Shown here: one piece after another, positions 21,174 to 32,187 of the stretch
Layout of the letters: each line of letters opens with the position of its first letter
How positions within the stretch are numbered: the stretch's first letter is position 1
Assembly: GCA_003194525.1 (NCBI GenBank)
Contig: NBIV01000078.1
Coordinates: 124,001-188,000, forward strand
Direction of reading: 5' to 3'
Length of the DNA: 64,000 bases
Origin: Gracilariopsis chorda
Taxonomy: Eukaryota > Rhodophyta > Florideophyceae > Gracilariales > Gracilariaceae
The notes under the pieces: model-generated
The model's database searches: none
Told to the model about the DNA's origin: nothing
The model's input: the letters and a program-made list of their open reading frames with translations, nothing else
Made by a program: the position numbers and the translations under genes

Positions 21174-22515
21174 CTCTTGTTTTCTTACTCCGCATCTCTA
21201 GAAGAACATAATCAAGAGGAACGACAATAGAGTTTGCACAATTGCCTGCGTACTGTTGCGAATCGGGATTGCTCCCTGAATTCCTCACAGGTTATTATCG
21301 AACAACTGTACCAGTTGGTTGTCCACCCGCTCTGTGGTGACAGAAACCACGACAGGCACGAAGCGACCTTCACAGCGCCTGGGAGTCTTGTAGCGTTGGT
21401 TGCTATGAAGGGTAGTACAAATCGTTATCGAACCGTGCCAAAAAATCGGACTTGCGGTTCCTTTTTGACCCGCTGTACCAAATTCCATTCCATATGCATG
21501 CCACCGGAGTCAAGAGAAGCGTTGAACCGGCTGCATTGCCGGTGGAATGCGAAACTGATTGAGCCTTAACTTTTCCATACCTAAACCGTTTGGCCTTGTT
21601 TTCGCAACAAAATATGAAACGGATATGATACTCCTCTCAGAGCACATATTTTTTTGCCTCTCTCGGTCTTATTCTCATCCCTTTGTCTGTAACCCTAAAG
21701 AACCCGAGCGATTTGACGCTCTTAGTGACTGGGATCTCCAACGAGAAAGGCAACATCGGTATCATCCGGACCGTTGAAAGGGATAAGTCGGCTTCCAAGA
21801 ATGAATCCGTCATGCAATTATCGCCGATAGCCGCTTTGTAAAACCAGCACAGAGTTTTGAGTCCGCAAACGCCCGTCTTCAAGACCTCCCTCAACGGTAA
21901 ACCTTACTCGTACATGCATGACAAACAACGGTGAATTACAAACTACTGTAGCCGCACACACGCACTCACCCACTCAGTGGGGCAAACGTTGTAAGTGAAC
22001 GCAATGACGAGGCGGCTGCATCGCACCTCCGGACACATTGAACATGCAGCTGCCCTACTCCACTCCCAGCAGCAGCGCTCGTACAGCACTTTTATGAAAC
22101 AGTTGAGCGCGTGCACTGAACACATAACGCTCTGAGGCAAGCCAATGCAGCATGCAGCCTGTACAGCATCATACATAGCAGCATCCGTCAGATCTCGCCA
22201 GTTCGTGCGTCCTGGAAAACAAAAGTCTCAAGTCCCTAGTGGTGAGTTGACACCTGATGCTGCTTCCCCGAAGACATACCAAAGGAGGCCTTCGGTACTG
22301 CGCGTGTTTGTAGCTGCTTTCAGGTTGTCGCCGTCACAGTGTACAGCTTCTTTGATGCACGTGTCTTTTCATTTCTTTAGGTTACTGATAGATAATGCAG
22401 CCTTTGCTCTCACTGTGCCGTTCTGTTGCCAGGCTGCATTGCGCACTGCCATCCGAGTGCCACATATTCCCCCCGACGATCCGAGTGCTCGTCTAAACCT
22501 ATGCCCTCTTTCCCC
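21174..22515. other. Intergenic, no supported gene
   Basis: No domain or repeat was recognised. A 125-codon frame at 22145-22522 runs into the TATA box of the next gene and is probably chance. Confidence 0.35.
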
Positions 22516-22523
22516 TATATAAG
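22516..22523 (+). promoter_or_regulatory. TATA box of the small ACID-like gene A
   Basis: TATATAAG lies 143 bases before the ATG at 22666. A C-rich pyrimidine tract (about 22588-22619) occupies the likely leader. The paralogous gene at 27.0-27.5 kb has a TATA box at a similar distance. Confidence 0.6.
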
Positions 22524-22665
22524 TGTTCTTGTTCATCCTTTCCTTTCTAACTTCCACCGAACTCTCCAAAAGCTCACCGCTCTCATACCCCACACCCCCC
22601 CCCCCCCCTTCCCCCCCCCACCACCACGCCATTTCCTTCAATTTTCTTGAAGCCTCACCGTCAAA

Positions 22666-23094
22666 ATGCCACACACTATCCGATCTCCACCAATGCCCTG
22701 TCGCGCGATCAGCGAGCACACTCTAATCTGGGAAGGAGATCTTCGAGTCATAGATAGTGCGCGCAGTTATCGAGTCTCTGTCATAGCAATAAGTGAGGTC
22801 GACATCCCGTACCAAAACTGGCAACAAGTTCTCATCGCAAAAGGCACGCACATACATCCTCTTGAGTATTTCCAAGAAGACATCAGGCACTCGGATGCGC
22901 ATTTTCGATTTGTCGCGGTTGATGAATGCGAATTTCCCGTGCAGTCGGAAGATCTTGAAACAATTGCTACATTCCTTGTGCTCACTCGCTTGACGTTTTG
23001 CATTCCCGTTCCTGGAGGCTTTGTCTTGCTCTACGGTCAGGTTCTTCATCCTGACGTCTTAGGTACGGTTCATGGCATATTCGTATCTCAATGA
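22666..23094 (+). CDS. Small protein A resembling a MED25 ACID/PTOV-type domain
   Basis: A complete 142-residue frame with a good start context (TCAAAATG). The protein is a single compact domain. It has IWEGDLRV at about residues 21-28, a strand-rich middle with a Trp (NWQQVLIAKG), HFRFVAVDE, an LETIATFL helix, then FVLLYGQVLHPDVLGTV near the end. The order W-x-G-x-L, W-x2-x-hydrophobic, a DL(x)2-I helix and a final L-x-G-x-hydrophobic strand recalls the activator-interacting domain of Mediator subunit MED25 and PTOV1, a beta barrel related to SPOC. A paralog lies at 27013-27462. If the fold is right, it could bind activators or other nuclear partners as a stand-alone domain; that is inference. 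An unknown beta-rich family is the alternative. Confidence 0.6.
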   Translation: MPHTIRSPPMPCRAISEHTLIWEGDLRVIDSARSYRVSVIAISEVDIPYQNWQQVLIAKGTHIHPLEYFQEDIRHSDAHFRFVAVDECEFPVQSEDLETIATFLVLTRLTFCIPVPGGFVLLYGQVLHPDVLGTVHGIFVSQ

Positions 23095-24239
23095 CCACCG
23101 TTCGAAGCCGCTTCCTTTTTGCACCCAAACGCTCTTGTAATGAATGGACGGATATGCTCATCGTCCATTCGTTGGGGGCGTCAAATTTGTCGTAGCCCAT
23201 CCCGAACCACGATGCTAAATCGCTTTGCGCTGTATACTGCTGTGGTGAGGAATCACTGTGATGATGGGAGAGGAGGGAGGCGCAGAGAGCTTCAACCAGA
23301 GGCCTGTCCGTCGTTCTTTCTTTACTGATCGCTCCGCGAGCTCTTATATAGAGCTCTCGCGGCCTCTCCTACTGCGTAGATGCTCTCTACACGGCGCGCT
23401 ACCACGTACAATAAAGCTAAACCACGTACTACTATGCTATTGTCAGCAACTTAGTTGCACTTCTTCATGAATGCACCAGTCGTACTGTCAGTTCTAGTGG
23501 TTGTAATGTCAGCACGACAATCACTGCAAGATACTGGCGAGCCCCGCTCAGGGCACACGGAGTTCTGCCCGTCGAGGTGTGCCGATCTTCCGAAAAGGCT
23601 ACAGAATACTATCAAAGATACACCGGACGATGAAGCCAAAAGGAGGCACGATTGGGTGTGTTAGAGGAATTTAGCAGTCGAATACATGATAAGCCGTCTA
23701 CTTCGAGAAAGTTATTACTGTGGCCTCGGATTCAGAGGCACGTGACCACAAAAACACACACACATCCATTCGCTCCGCTTCTTGATCACCACATCGCACG
23801 ATAAACCCTGCCTGCATTGGGCATAGATTTCATGTACACTACGTAAGAGTTGCAATGCGCTTCTGCTTCCCACACTTTTGTGGATTGCATGGTGCACATT
23901 CCACCGCGTATTGCATTTCAGTGGTCTTAGCTTCATGATGACGTTTATTGCATCGTCATTCCTTCACTCTCGCTACCGTTCTGGTATTCGGCATCACTGT
24001 TTGTATGTATGCTTACGGGCGCACATCACAAATTCTGACATCGTGGTAGGAACTCTTGTTGAATAATTCCTCTCTCCGAAAGAATTTTCCAACAACCTTT
24101 ACGGCCATTTCTTCACTATTGCTTATGCTCCAAGTCGTTGTCTCTCCCATGCGGACGTGAAAGTGTCTCGTCTGGACTTGTGGCGTTTTCTACACCTCAT
24201 GACAATGTGATCACGGTATTTTGAACTCTATGCCTTAGC
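23095..24239. other. Intergenic; one short possible secreted-peptide frame
   Basis: Apart from an open frame from an ATG at 23467 to 23664 (65 codons), nothing is recognised. That frame has a hydrophobic N terminus (MNAPVVLSVLVVVMSARQS) followed by a polar Cys-containing tail; it could be the first exon of a secreted protein or chance. A partly palindromic CGCGAGCTCTTATATAGAG stretch lies near 23336-23360. Confidence 0.25.
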
Positions 24240-24545
24240 TCTAGCGGGCAATAGCTCTTTCTCTGAAACAAGTACGTAGAAACAGGGTGTAGATTGCTAA
24301 CCCTGGCGTGTGTCCCACAAAAACCTGTGAAAGAGCCGTCTGCGTAGCCCTAAGAGTGACGTGTTCTCCAAGCGATTCAGGAACCTTTTGAAATGGCGGT
24401 TGAGTAAGAAGATGGAGCTTAAGCCTCTGTTGAAATTCAAGGAAGCCCAGAGGAACCGTTTCTTCGTCTGCCGGTGGTATCGATAGACCATTCTTGGCCA
24501 GCTTGTCTGCCGTCTTGTTTCGATCAGTTCTGCATCACTATTCTG
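24240..24545 (-). pseudogene. Possible RNase H-domain relic
   Basis: An open stretch of about 95 codons on the minus strand begins with TDRNKTADKLAKNGLSIPP. This matches the C-terminal RNase H motif (N-x2-A-D-x-L-A-x2-G) used by LINE and cellular type-1 RNase H. The part upstream is not open in the same frame. It may be the tail of a dead LINE or a decayed RNase H gene; the evidence is one motif. Confidence 0.28.
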
Positions 24546-26202
24546 TCAAGCACTGTCAGTGTTGTCGCCTCGACTGTGCATGGTCCATCGCAGGTGATCG
24601 TCGTTCTATTATCACTCGCCAAGTCCCACGAAAGAAAGGAATGAAATCCGAGGGCATGACCATTTGTCTATTGTAAGAACACTAATAGTTTTCTGGATGG
24701 CATGCACGATAACCTATTGGACTACAAACCGCCATGATACGTATGGTGATGTGATCGCTTACATCAAGTCCATGAAGCAAAGAAGGCAATTCACTAGACT
24801 AGATATGAGTGCAAAGTTTGTGTGTTTTACACTAACAGCGGAGAACATCTGAGTCCCAACCAGAGTTATATAACATATGAGATATTGTAGATACGCAGAG
24901 GTAACAAGGGAAAGAAATTGTTACTAGTAGTAATAATAACTATAGATAGGAAGGATATCCTTGAACTGTTGCTGCCCCAGGACAACAATGAACCTTTATC
25001 ATTTGGGGTATTGCAGATCTGGCAAACATGCAATCGTTTCCAATACCTTTGTCGGACTCTTTTGAACCCCCCCCCCCGTTTCTATTGTTCCGTTTTCAGT
25101 CTTCTGTTTGAAAAAGGCTTTTTTAGCTTTCTGTATCCGTTCATTGTTTCAGACCCGGACCAGATGTCCCATTGTTTCATTGGCAGCAAGTTGCTATGGA
25201 AAGCAACAGAAGAAGCCCTTCTCATGCATGCAATACCTAGATAGAACAAGCCCGCCGTAGAACTCAGAAAAATCTATCTGTGACGACAAATGAAAGGTAA
25301 CTACACAGTTGAGGGGGGTGGGCAGGAGAAACAAGAACTAACCGAGCGCAGACCACGTTTTTGCGCTAAGACATCATCCTAATATAGTGTTTGGGTTGCT
25401 CTCAGTTCGAGAACAGATTGCACGTAGTCAGCCGCATAGCCCGTCAACACACCGAATTAGCGTCCCTTTCGAAGCCATCATAGAAAACAAATCACCTGTC
25501 TCGAAGTCTTCCAAACACCAAACTGTCTCCAAGGAACCAATGATGTCTCTCTCTGTAAGAAACCTCTTCTTCGAAAATACATCGTTTCATTTCACAATTC
25601 AGGAATGATAAGGATAAGTGTTAACCCTTTTCTCAGAAACGTGGAGTACGTACATGTTCTTGACCCAGCTGCGCGTAGCAAAGAAGAAACTGCAACCCAG
25701 GACAAACCTTACAGTGGAAGGAAGCAATGAAAGATTAGAAATAGACAACACATCAAGCGTTGCATCGACATTCTTGTTGGGCCTGGATGCCCACCGTAAT
25801 ATCACCCAGCGATGGCTGGACTGTTTGCAATAATTGCGAAACTTCATGTAATACCACTTTGCTGCTGCCTGGCGAGGATGTATTTCCATTACCGCCAGAG
25901 CACCAGTTCTTGGCTTGTAGTTTTGGAACATCCTTGCAGGTTAAAGGGTGCGCTCCTTTCCAAAGAACAGCAACCGTAACTTTACAAGTTAAACGTCTTT
26001 GTATTCTTCATTATAGAGGAACCTACTTCTACATACCATTCAAGAGCATACACACACCCCTCTTATTCATCAAAGCAAAAGTTGGAAAAAGAGCACTAAT
26101 TAGATAGACGTGAAGTGAAGCTGAGCTGGTATTGCTTATAAAAGAGCATGAGGTGGTCATAGAGTCGGATTCATACAAGAATTGCGGACAAAACAAGGAT
26201 GA
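24546..26202. other. Intergenic, no supported gene
   Basis: AT-rich with short frames only. The longest, 110 codons on the minus strand at 25599-25931, has no recognisable domain. Confidence 0.3.
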
Positions 26203-26727
26203 TCATTCTTTGCAGGACGTGCACGTTGTGAAATCGAAGCAAACCTGAGAGGTGTACGTCTTGTGGCACTTCGCAACAAAGACAATAAATGAATGGCCTC
26301 TCAATCGAAACTGAATGTGGAATGAAGTTACAAAGAGAGGGTATAAATCATGCAAGTGAGGGTGCCTATCTTCGTATAACAATGATGACGTATACTTTCC
26401 ACAGGGGCATTTCGAGCAGAATGCATTTTGAGTGGCTTTGGTCGCGTCTTCTCTCGAACATCCTCCAAGAACCGTTGGATAGCCTTCAGCAATGACACTC
26501 TTTTCATTGCAGGACTGACGTGGAATTAAAGCATGGAAATTCCTTTGTACAGGCCAGGTGAAGGGAAGCACGAAACAAGTGTGCCGACGACCGTAGCGTG
26601 CACGCATCCTGAACAAAAGCAGCAATACAACCCCTAACCCTTCGTCAGAGAGATTCACAGCTGGAAAATGTAATTCTGCACAGTCATTCGAAGTTTTAGT
26701 TAGGTCTCTAGAGGATTCTTTATCCAT
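26203..26727 (-). CDS. Unassigned Cys-rich open frame
   Basis: 174 residues from an ATG at 26725-26727; the frame is open further upstream without ATG. It has one hydrophobic stretch (LGVVLLLLF, about residues 31-39) and many Cys, among them CSKCPCGKY and FTTCTSC. No family is recognised. Length and an intact frame are the only support, so it may be spurious. Confidence 0.2.
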   Translation of the reverse strand: MDKESSRDLTKTSNDCAELHFPAVNLSDEGLGVVLLLLFRMRARYGRRHTCFVLPFTWPVQRNFHALIPRQSCNEKSVIAEGYPTVLGGCSREDATKATQNAFCSKCPCGKYTSSLLYEDRHPHLHDLYPLFVTSFHIQFRLRGHSFIVFVAKCHKTYTSQVCFDFTTCTSCKE

Positions 26728-27012
26728 GTTTGTATACAATCTTAAAAAGATAGGGAAAACTCGCCTGCTGCCTCGAATCGCTTGCAAATCACCAGGAGGA
26801 CACAACTCTAACAGTTTTCGATTGAAATCGATTTCAGCCGAACGCTATTGAGCGAAACATTAGTATCCAACAAACAACAGAGACGTACAAACTCGGTTAG
26901 GATATGTGCATGATAAGCGTGCCGACACAGGTCGGGAAACAACGGGCAAGGAGACTTTGCGGGCCCATGAAGAAAGTGAATTCGTAACAATAACACAGCC
27001 CTCGCGCAGGGC

Positions 27013-27462
27013 TCATGAGGATAGTGGAGTCCCATCTGCAAAAAAGCCACCAAGAAGCGAACTATTCCCCCTTTCATCATGAATGCCCCAGACGAAAATC
27101 CAGCCGTCAGCTACTCGAACTCGGAAAGTAACAGCTCCCTCTTCCATGACAGCGGCAATTGCTTCTACGCGATGCTCTTCATGTGGAACGCCACGCTCGT
27201 TGACTGGAACAAGCCGGAAGCAGAAACGAGAAGCAAGAATCTCTCGACGGAATTGTTCGATGGGGCGAGATTCCATGCCGTGTAGTTCGAGAACCTTCCC
27301 CCAGTCAGGGCGCGGCGCAGACGTGGTAGGGACAGCCATTGCTTCAGTTTGAAAAGCTTGGCGACTTCCATGAAATCGCAGCGTTCCGTGCCATATAGGG
27401 CCTCCCTGGTGAAGGCCTGTGGGTGTGGAGCGAATTGGCATCGAAGCCATAAGTTGAGACAT
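27013..27462 (-). CDS. Small protein B, paralog of protein A (MED25 ACID-like)
   Basis: 149 residues from the ATG at 27460-27462; later ATGs at 27450 and 27441 are also possible. The frame is open far upstream, but the TATA box at 27583-27576 argues for this start. It aligns with protein A over its length: IRSTPT with IRSPPM, IWHGTLRF with IWEGDLRV, RPIEQFRREI with HPLEYFQEDI, FCFRLVPVNE with HFRFVAVDE, VEAIAAVM with LETIATFL, and WIFVWGIHDERG with FVLLYGQVLHPD. Identity is low, so the duplication is old or the genes evolve fast. The two genes face each other across about 4 kb. Function as for protein A: an ACID/SPOC-like stand-alone domain is suggested, not shown. Confidence 0.58.
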   Translation of the reverse strand: MSQLMASMPIRSTPTGLHQGGPIWHGTLRFHGSRQAFQTEAMAVPTTSAPRPDWGKVLELHGMESRPIEQFRREILASRFCFRLVPVNERGVPHEEHRVEAIAAVMEEGAVTFRVRVADGWIFVWGIHDERGNSSLLGGFFADGTPLSS

Positions 27463-27575
27463 TAGCACAGGGTGGGTGCAGAAATAATGAATTTGTCTGG
27501 CGTGATATGTGAGGAAGAATAACCGGATTACAAGAGGAAGACTGCATCTTGGAGGTGAGAAGGAGCGCATGCGGC

Positions 27576-27583
27576 ATTTTATA
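27576..27583 (-). promoter_or_regulatory. TATA box of the small ACID-like gene B
   Basis: TATAAAAT on the minus strand, 113 bases before the preferred ATG at 27460-27462. Its distance resembles that of gene A. Confidence 0.55.
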
Positions 27584-29347
27584 AACGCGTGGTAAGGCGA
27601 GGACGGGTTGGGCATTGACGAAAAGCACGGACGAGCTTGCCTCGTGCACACGTGCCGCCTTCGATGCATGCAGCGATGAAAAGTGTAGTGCCACGTGGGT
27701 GTTTCGAACAGGGTCATTCCCGAGACGAGTGTGGCGACAGGTTCTCGCTGGAGCGGTGGTGCAGCCTCAAATGCTCTGTCACGTAAAAGACCACAAGGGA
27801 AGCGTTGCCCGTCAGCATGCCATTACACAAACGGAACAACTGGCACAAGCTCATGCTACAGTACAAAACTGTGGATGCGCGTATTAGAGGGCTGGCAGCC
27901 CGTACCCGAATACATTTTGAGCCGAATGCCTTCTCACGTCCCTCAGAGCATGCTTACCATTTCGAAAACGCTGCTACTTGCACGTAGACTCGAGGAGAAT
28001 ACATGCTTGCATGTAGGTGATCCAACTTAACGTACAAGTGTATACTTGCGTGCCAAATCTACAGCTGGGACAGGAGTTAAAACCATTCAAACGTGAGTGT
28101 CCTCAGAAAGGTACAGAAGAGAAGGGAAATCGACGTATGGTGCTCCTTCAAACGTTGATCGGCTTGACAAAGTAAATTTCTTCACCGCACTTCGCTTCGG
28201 ATATACTTGGTAGCTGTGAAACTTGGAATTGGAGCCGGGAAGCATTTTGCAATGAAGGTATCTTTTCAGGAGTCAGCAAAATATGCCAGAAACAGATGTT
28301 CTTTTTGGACGAGAACCAGGGCATAGTTGGTTGAAACATATTTTGGCAATATATTTTTGTACTTGGCCATGTTTGCGAATCAACGCACATCGATGAACTA
28401 ACTTTGGATTATTCGTAGAAAAGATGTCTGAGCCTCTAGTCCGAAAGGAGACATCCGTACTCGACTACAGTTTACGCGTGTAAAATTCCAAGCAGGGACG
28501 GCAGAATTGGGAAAAACGGGAATTCACACGTTCTTCCTTGTTGGTGAAACATAAATAATTGTCCAAAAGATAAGTTTTGGGGCGAGAGGAACTCAGCAGT
28601 CTTATTGGATCCTGTTATCGACTTGTATTCTCTCGATGAATCGTAACCTAGCCAGCTCTGAAAACACCAACAGTACTAAACGTACGAAGGTACACAGTAC
28701 AAGGGAACAATGGTGAAAGAAGTGCACCTTGCTTGAGCAGAATAAGGTGATGCCAAAAAATTGGTGCTTCCGAAAGCCGACAGAGCGACACTTTGGCAAA
28801 CTCTGTGACCAATACCACCCGCCGCAATGTTGCTCCTCTCGCTGCAAGTCGTTCAAAGTGGAGCCCGTCCGTATGATGCGCTATACTGTGACAAATACAT
28901 ATGCTACATAACTTAGCACTTGATCTCATTTTCCGCTATCTGAACGTCCCTCCTTGCAGCAGTGTTTGGTTGTCTGAGCAACACCGCCCTGTCCTGATCT
29001 CATTTCGCGATAAACAACCAAGAAGCTGGCCACCTTTGTGCCTTTGTCTTCATCTGTGTTACGTACAGCTACACGATCCTGCGCTTGAACAACATTTGAT
29101 GCCCATACCCTCGCCGCCGAATTGCTGTTGGTGTCAAATGCGGTACACATAAGGTTCTCATATTATTGGGTAAGAGCCTCCAGATAGCCAAAGCAATTGG
29201 GCTGTCAGAGTGCCAAGTGTTCACCTCGCTTATGTCTACCATACAAGTCTACACATAGAAAAGGTCAACTTTCTACACACGTGTTCTTGCTGTTCCATGT
29301 GCATTATTCAGCCTTCATTTCGTGAGCTTTTTCTTGCAGTAGCTGAT
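27584..29347. other. Intergenic, no supported gene
   Basis: Short frames without motifs. It ends at the TTA target site of the Harbinger element. Confidence 0.35.
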
Positions 29348-29350
29348 TTA

Positions 29351-29453
29351 CGCCGTACAAATTCTCGTACAATTATGGTAAACACCAGGGACATGATGCA
29401 CACTTGTCATTTGTGGCTACGAAACGTACGAGAATTTCATACGAATTCTCGTA
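29351..29453. repeat. Harbinger left terminal repeat and TCTCGTA motifs
   Basis: The 20-bp terminal repeat is followed by further TCTCGTA copies in either orientation. The three at this end are 29363-29369, 29427-29433 (reverse) and 29447-29453. They are likely binding sites for the element's Myb/SANT protein or transposase. Confidence 0.65.
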
Positions 29454-29537
29454 CAAACCACCATCCATACGAGTAGCTGATGGTATACTTCTTTCGCAGA
29501 CGACGCGCTACGTCTGAACTGCTCTCTGACCATAAGC

Positions 29538-30453
29538 ATGTCCGGGCATTCCGAAAAGTCGTCGAAACACGCCAAGGCTATGCTGAATACAACAGGATTG
29601 TCCGGAAAAACCCAAACCCATTCTCCCAAACTACCACAAGAGTCTGCCTTATCGTCCACTACGCAAAAACTGAAACAATTTCGGTTTACTCAAGCATATG
29701 ATATTTTTCTTCTTCAAGCGGTGGGAGAATCTGACGCGAATGTTCCAGAATAGGGCAAGACTGACGTGATATTTGGTAAAGTGTTGAATACTTTTCTTGC
29801 AGTTGTTCCTAAAATAATGTTTTTTTATATGAACCTTCCATCACTGAAGACGCTAATCGATCGATTTAAAAGGCTTGTGACTATACGAAGAGCAGTAAAT
29901 AGGCGTAATGTGTCCGCAACTGGAATTGTGGAGGAGTATGGTGAAAAGGAAGTGCTAATAGATGCTCTCATTCTTGAAATGGACGAAAAAAGCAGAAGCG
30001 GTGAAGGTAGAAAAGGAAGAGCTTAGTGCACATGAGAAAAAACTAATTGATGCCGGTGAAGAAATACGCAAGAAGGCTATGAAACGCAAGACAATTGCAG
30101 TGCAAAGTGATGGAGGTACTGATATCTCTAAATCGCCAGGCAGGAAACTGGCTCGACGTTTGGAGGCTTCTAATTCTGCTGAAGATATGACAGTTTTTCT
30201 TTTCGAGCAATCGAAAGAACGTCAACTATTAGAACAGAAGCGGTTCGACATGGAAAACGAACGCTTGAAGATGGAAAGAGAAAGAAACGAGAAAGATCGG
30301 CAACATTTTGAGGCTTCGAGAAGAGAAGCGGACAGTAGATTGGAGCTTGAGAGGAAACGTTTTGAAATGGAAAAGGAAGAGCGTGCTCTAGCACTTGCAG
30401 AGAGGAAACAGATGATTGGTTTGATTGTAGCTTTGACAAAGAAGCTTCCGTGA
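29538..30453 (+). pseudogene. Myb/SANT-like DNA-binding protein of the Harbinger element
   Basis: From an ATG at 29538 the frame gives a Ser-rich N terminus. A Myb/SANT-like helical domain follows (QAYDIFLLQAVGESDANVPE, then VIFGKVLNTFL, LPSLKTLIDRFKRLV, SATGIVEEYGEKEVLIDALI). A long charged coiled coil ends at 30453 (ERKQMIGLIVALTKKLP). This is the layout of the accessory Myb-like protein that Harbinger transposases need for nuclear import and DNA binding. It has an in-frame TAG at 29751-29753 and a one-base frame change at the A6 run near 29985-29990; otherwise it reads through. An intron explanation is possible but less simple. Confidence 0.65.
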
Positions 30454-30660
30454 GGTAAATTGGATATGATGGTACACTAATTGGTTCATTTACCCCAGGT
30501 GATATTTTACAGGTTGCTCTCATTTCGTCCGTCCTATTTGGCAGTTAGAACGGCTTGTTTTTTCATGCTTGGTGCGATCGCTATACATGCGCCTGTTTAC
30601 GTGTTTTCAAGATGACGATATGACTGAGTGCTTTTCCTTGTTCGAAACTTTTGGGTTTAG

Positions 30661-32184
30661 GTGAGTACTTTTACGTGGCAGTGGAGATGTGGCACCGATA
30701 GCAGGGTTTGGGAACACTACAGCAATCCCATCATTACTCACATGCGCCAGTTGTGGAGATGGACTTGCGAGGATTAGGCAGTGGAACTGTGTGCTTCAAC
30801 ATATTCACAACAGTTTCTGACTGGTGAGATGCTAACTGGATTTTTGCGTGTTTGCAGAGGAGTGACTACATGCCCACATCTAGAGACCGACGTTTGGAAG
30901 GTTGAAAAGCCGGATCAGCCTTTGGAATAGCTCGCAGTTTGAACGACATTGTATCGTTCTCCATCCGGTTTTTCTCAGTCCTGCGATATGAAAGCATAAC
31001 CCACGAGTTTGAACCGTTGTTCAATTTCCAAAGCACAAGGTAAGCTTAACCCCTACACCATGAACCACTATCGCTGATGTCCAGAGCGTTAATTTCCAGC
31101 ACCCTCTTCTCCCCTTGGCTCGATTCACTCTAACTTGCGAGTAATCCCCTTTTCAATTTGTCAGAGTTCTGGTCGAAGAAGGTTCCTACAAGTTTGGGAA
31201 CTGGTTTGATTCACGATCATGGTATCTGCTTGGTAGAATCGTGAGAGGCAAGTTTTACCCCGGGATAATGTATACAGCTGCTTAGTGTACAATACTCTCC
31301 ATTTTCTCGGCTTTCAAATCAACATTCAGGAAGTTTGCGTGCTAACAGCCCCGGTATTCTCAGGACTGACTGCATTATCTTCCTATGCTCTTACAAACGA
31401 AGAATCTGACACATCATCAGGCATAGTTGCTGCCGCTATCATATCTATTGTGCCTGAGTATATATCCCGTGGGGTCGCTGACTCGTGTTGCAACGAAGGC
31501 ATTGTGATCAATGCCATGATTTTCTGCTTCTACCTATGTACCAAAGCTGTGAGTACAGGCTCTTTGTTCTGGTAAGGAATGGCTACCCTATCATACTTGT
31601 TCATGGTGGCCTGTTGGGGTAGATACTTCTTTCTGATTAACTTGATCCCGGTTTACGTCCTTGCGCTGCTCTTTACAAGGAGTTACTCGCAGGGCTATAT
31701 GTGGCGTATAACACTTTCTACGTGCTTGGAACGTTTCTCTTCATGCAAATCCGATTTGTTGGATTCAACGCGGTTCAAACTTTTGAACATCTCGGGCGTT
31801 TGGAACGTTTGGTCTCACTACCCTGTATTGTGTTACGAATTGGGTACGCAGTTTTACCGAACCGAGGGTGTTCAAATCGTTTATACGCTGGCTTGCACTC
31901 TTCACGTTGTCCGTTCTTGTATCTCTGGTTCTTGTATCATTTGCGTTCGACAGCAGCGGTCGTATGACTTGTAGGATTCGAACATTTCTTGATCCGACGT
32001 ATGTATCTAGGAACATTCCGATTATTGCACCCGTGTCACAGCATTAGCACACAGCATGGGTATCGTGCTTTTTCGACCTCCACTTGACTTTGTATTTGAT
32101 GCCTATTGGACTGTACTTTTGTTTCAAGAAGCTGTCTGATGCGAATATTTTCTTGATTACGTATGGTGCATTCGCTGTGCTCTG
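30661..32184 (+). pseudogene. STT3: Captured STT3 oligosaccharyltransferase gene fragment with introns
   Basis: STT3 is the catalytic membrane subunit of ER N-glycosylation. The copy starts MPTSRDRRLEG at 30870 (then an in-frame TGA). It continues FFSVLRYESITHEFEPLFNF, SYKFGNWFDSRSWYLLGRI, PVFSGLTALSSYALTNEESD, NLIPVYVLALLFTRSYSQGY and IPIIAPVSQH ... FLITYGAFAV, after which homology stops abruptly at about 32184. That is roughly the first half of a 700-residue STT3. It retains introns: GTAAGC to CAG at 31040-31164 within the coding region, with the reading phase preserved, and a likely 5'-UTR intron at 30661-30857 (GTGAGT...TTTGCAG). The acidic motif that is normally FDPYFNY reads FEPLFNF. 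Several frame changes and stops make it non-functional. Confidence 0.8.
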
Positions 32185-32187
32185 TTA

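Noticed and set aside
22145-22522. A 125-codon frame with an ATG
   Set aside because: It overlaps the TATA box of the following gene, has no motif, and its composition looks like intergenic sequence.
25240-25265. A second Harbinger end (GCCGTAGAACTC)
   Set aside because: Only about seven bases match the terminal repeat, without TTA next to it or a partner end.
25599-25931. A 110-codon minus-strand frame
   Set aside because: No domain, no promoter-like sequence, and no neighbour that supports it.
30661-32184. STT3 copy as a processed (reverse-transcribed) pseudogene
   Set aside because: It retains introns and no poly-A tail is seen.
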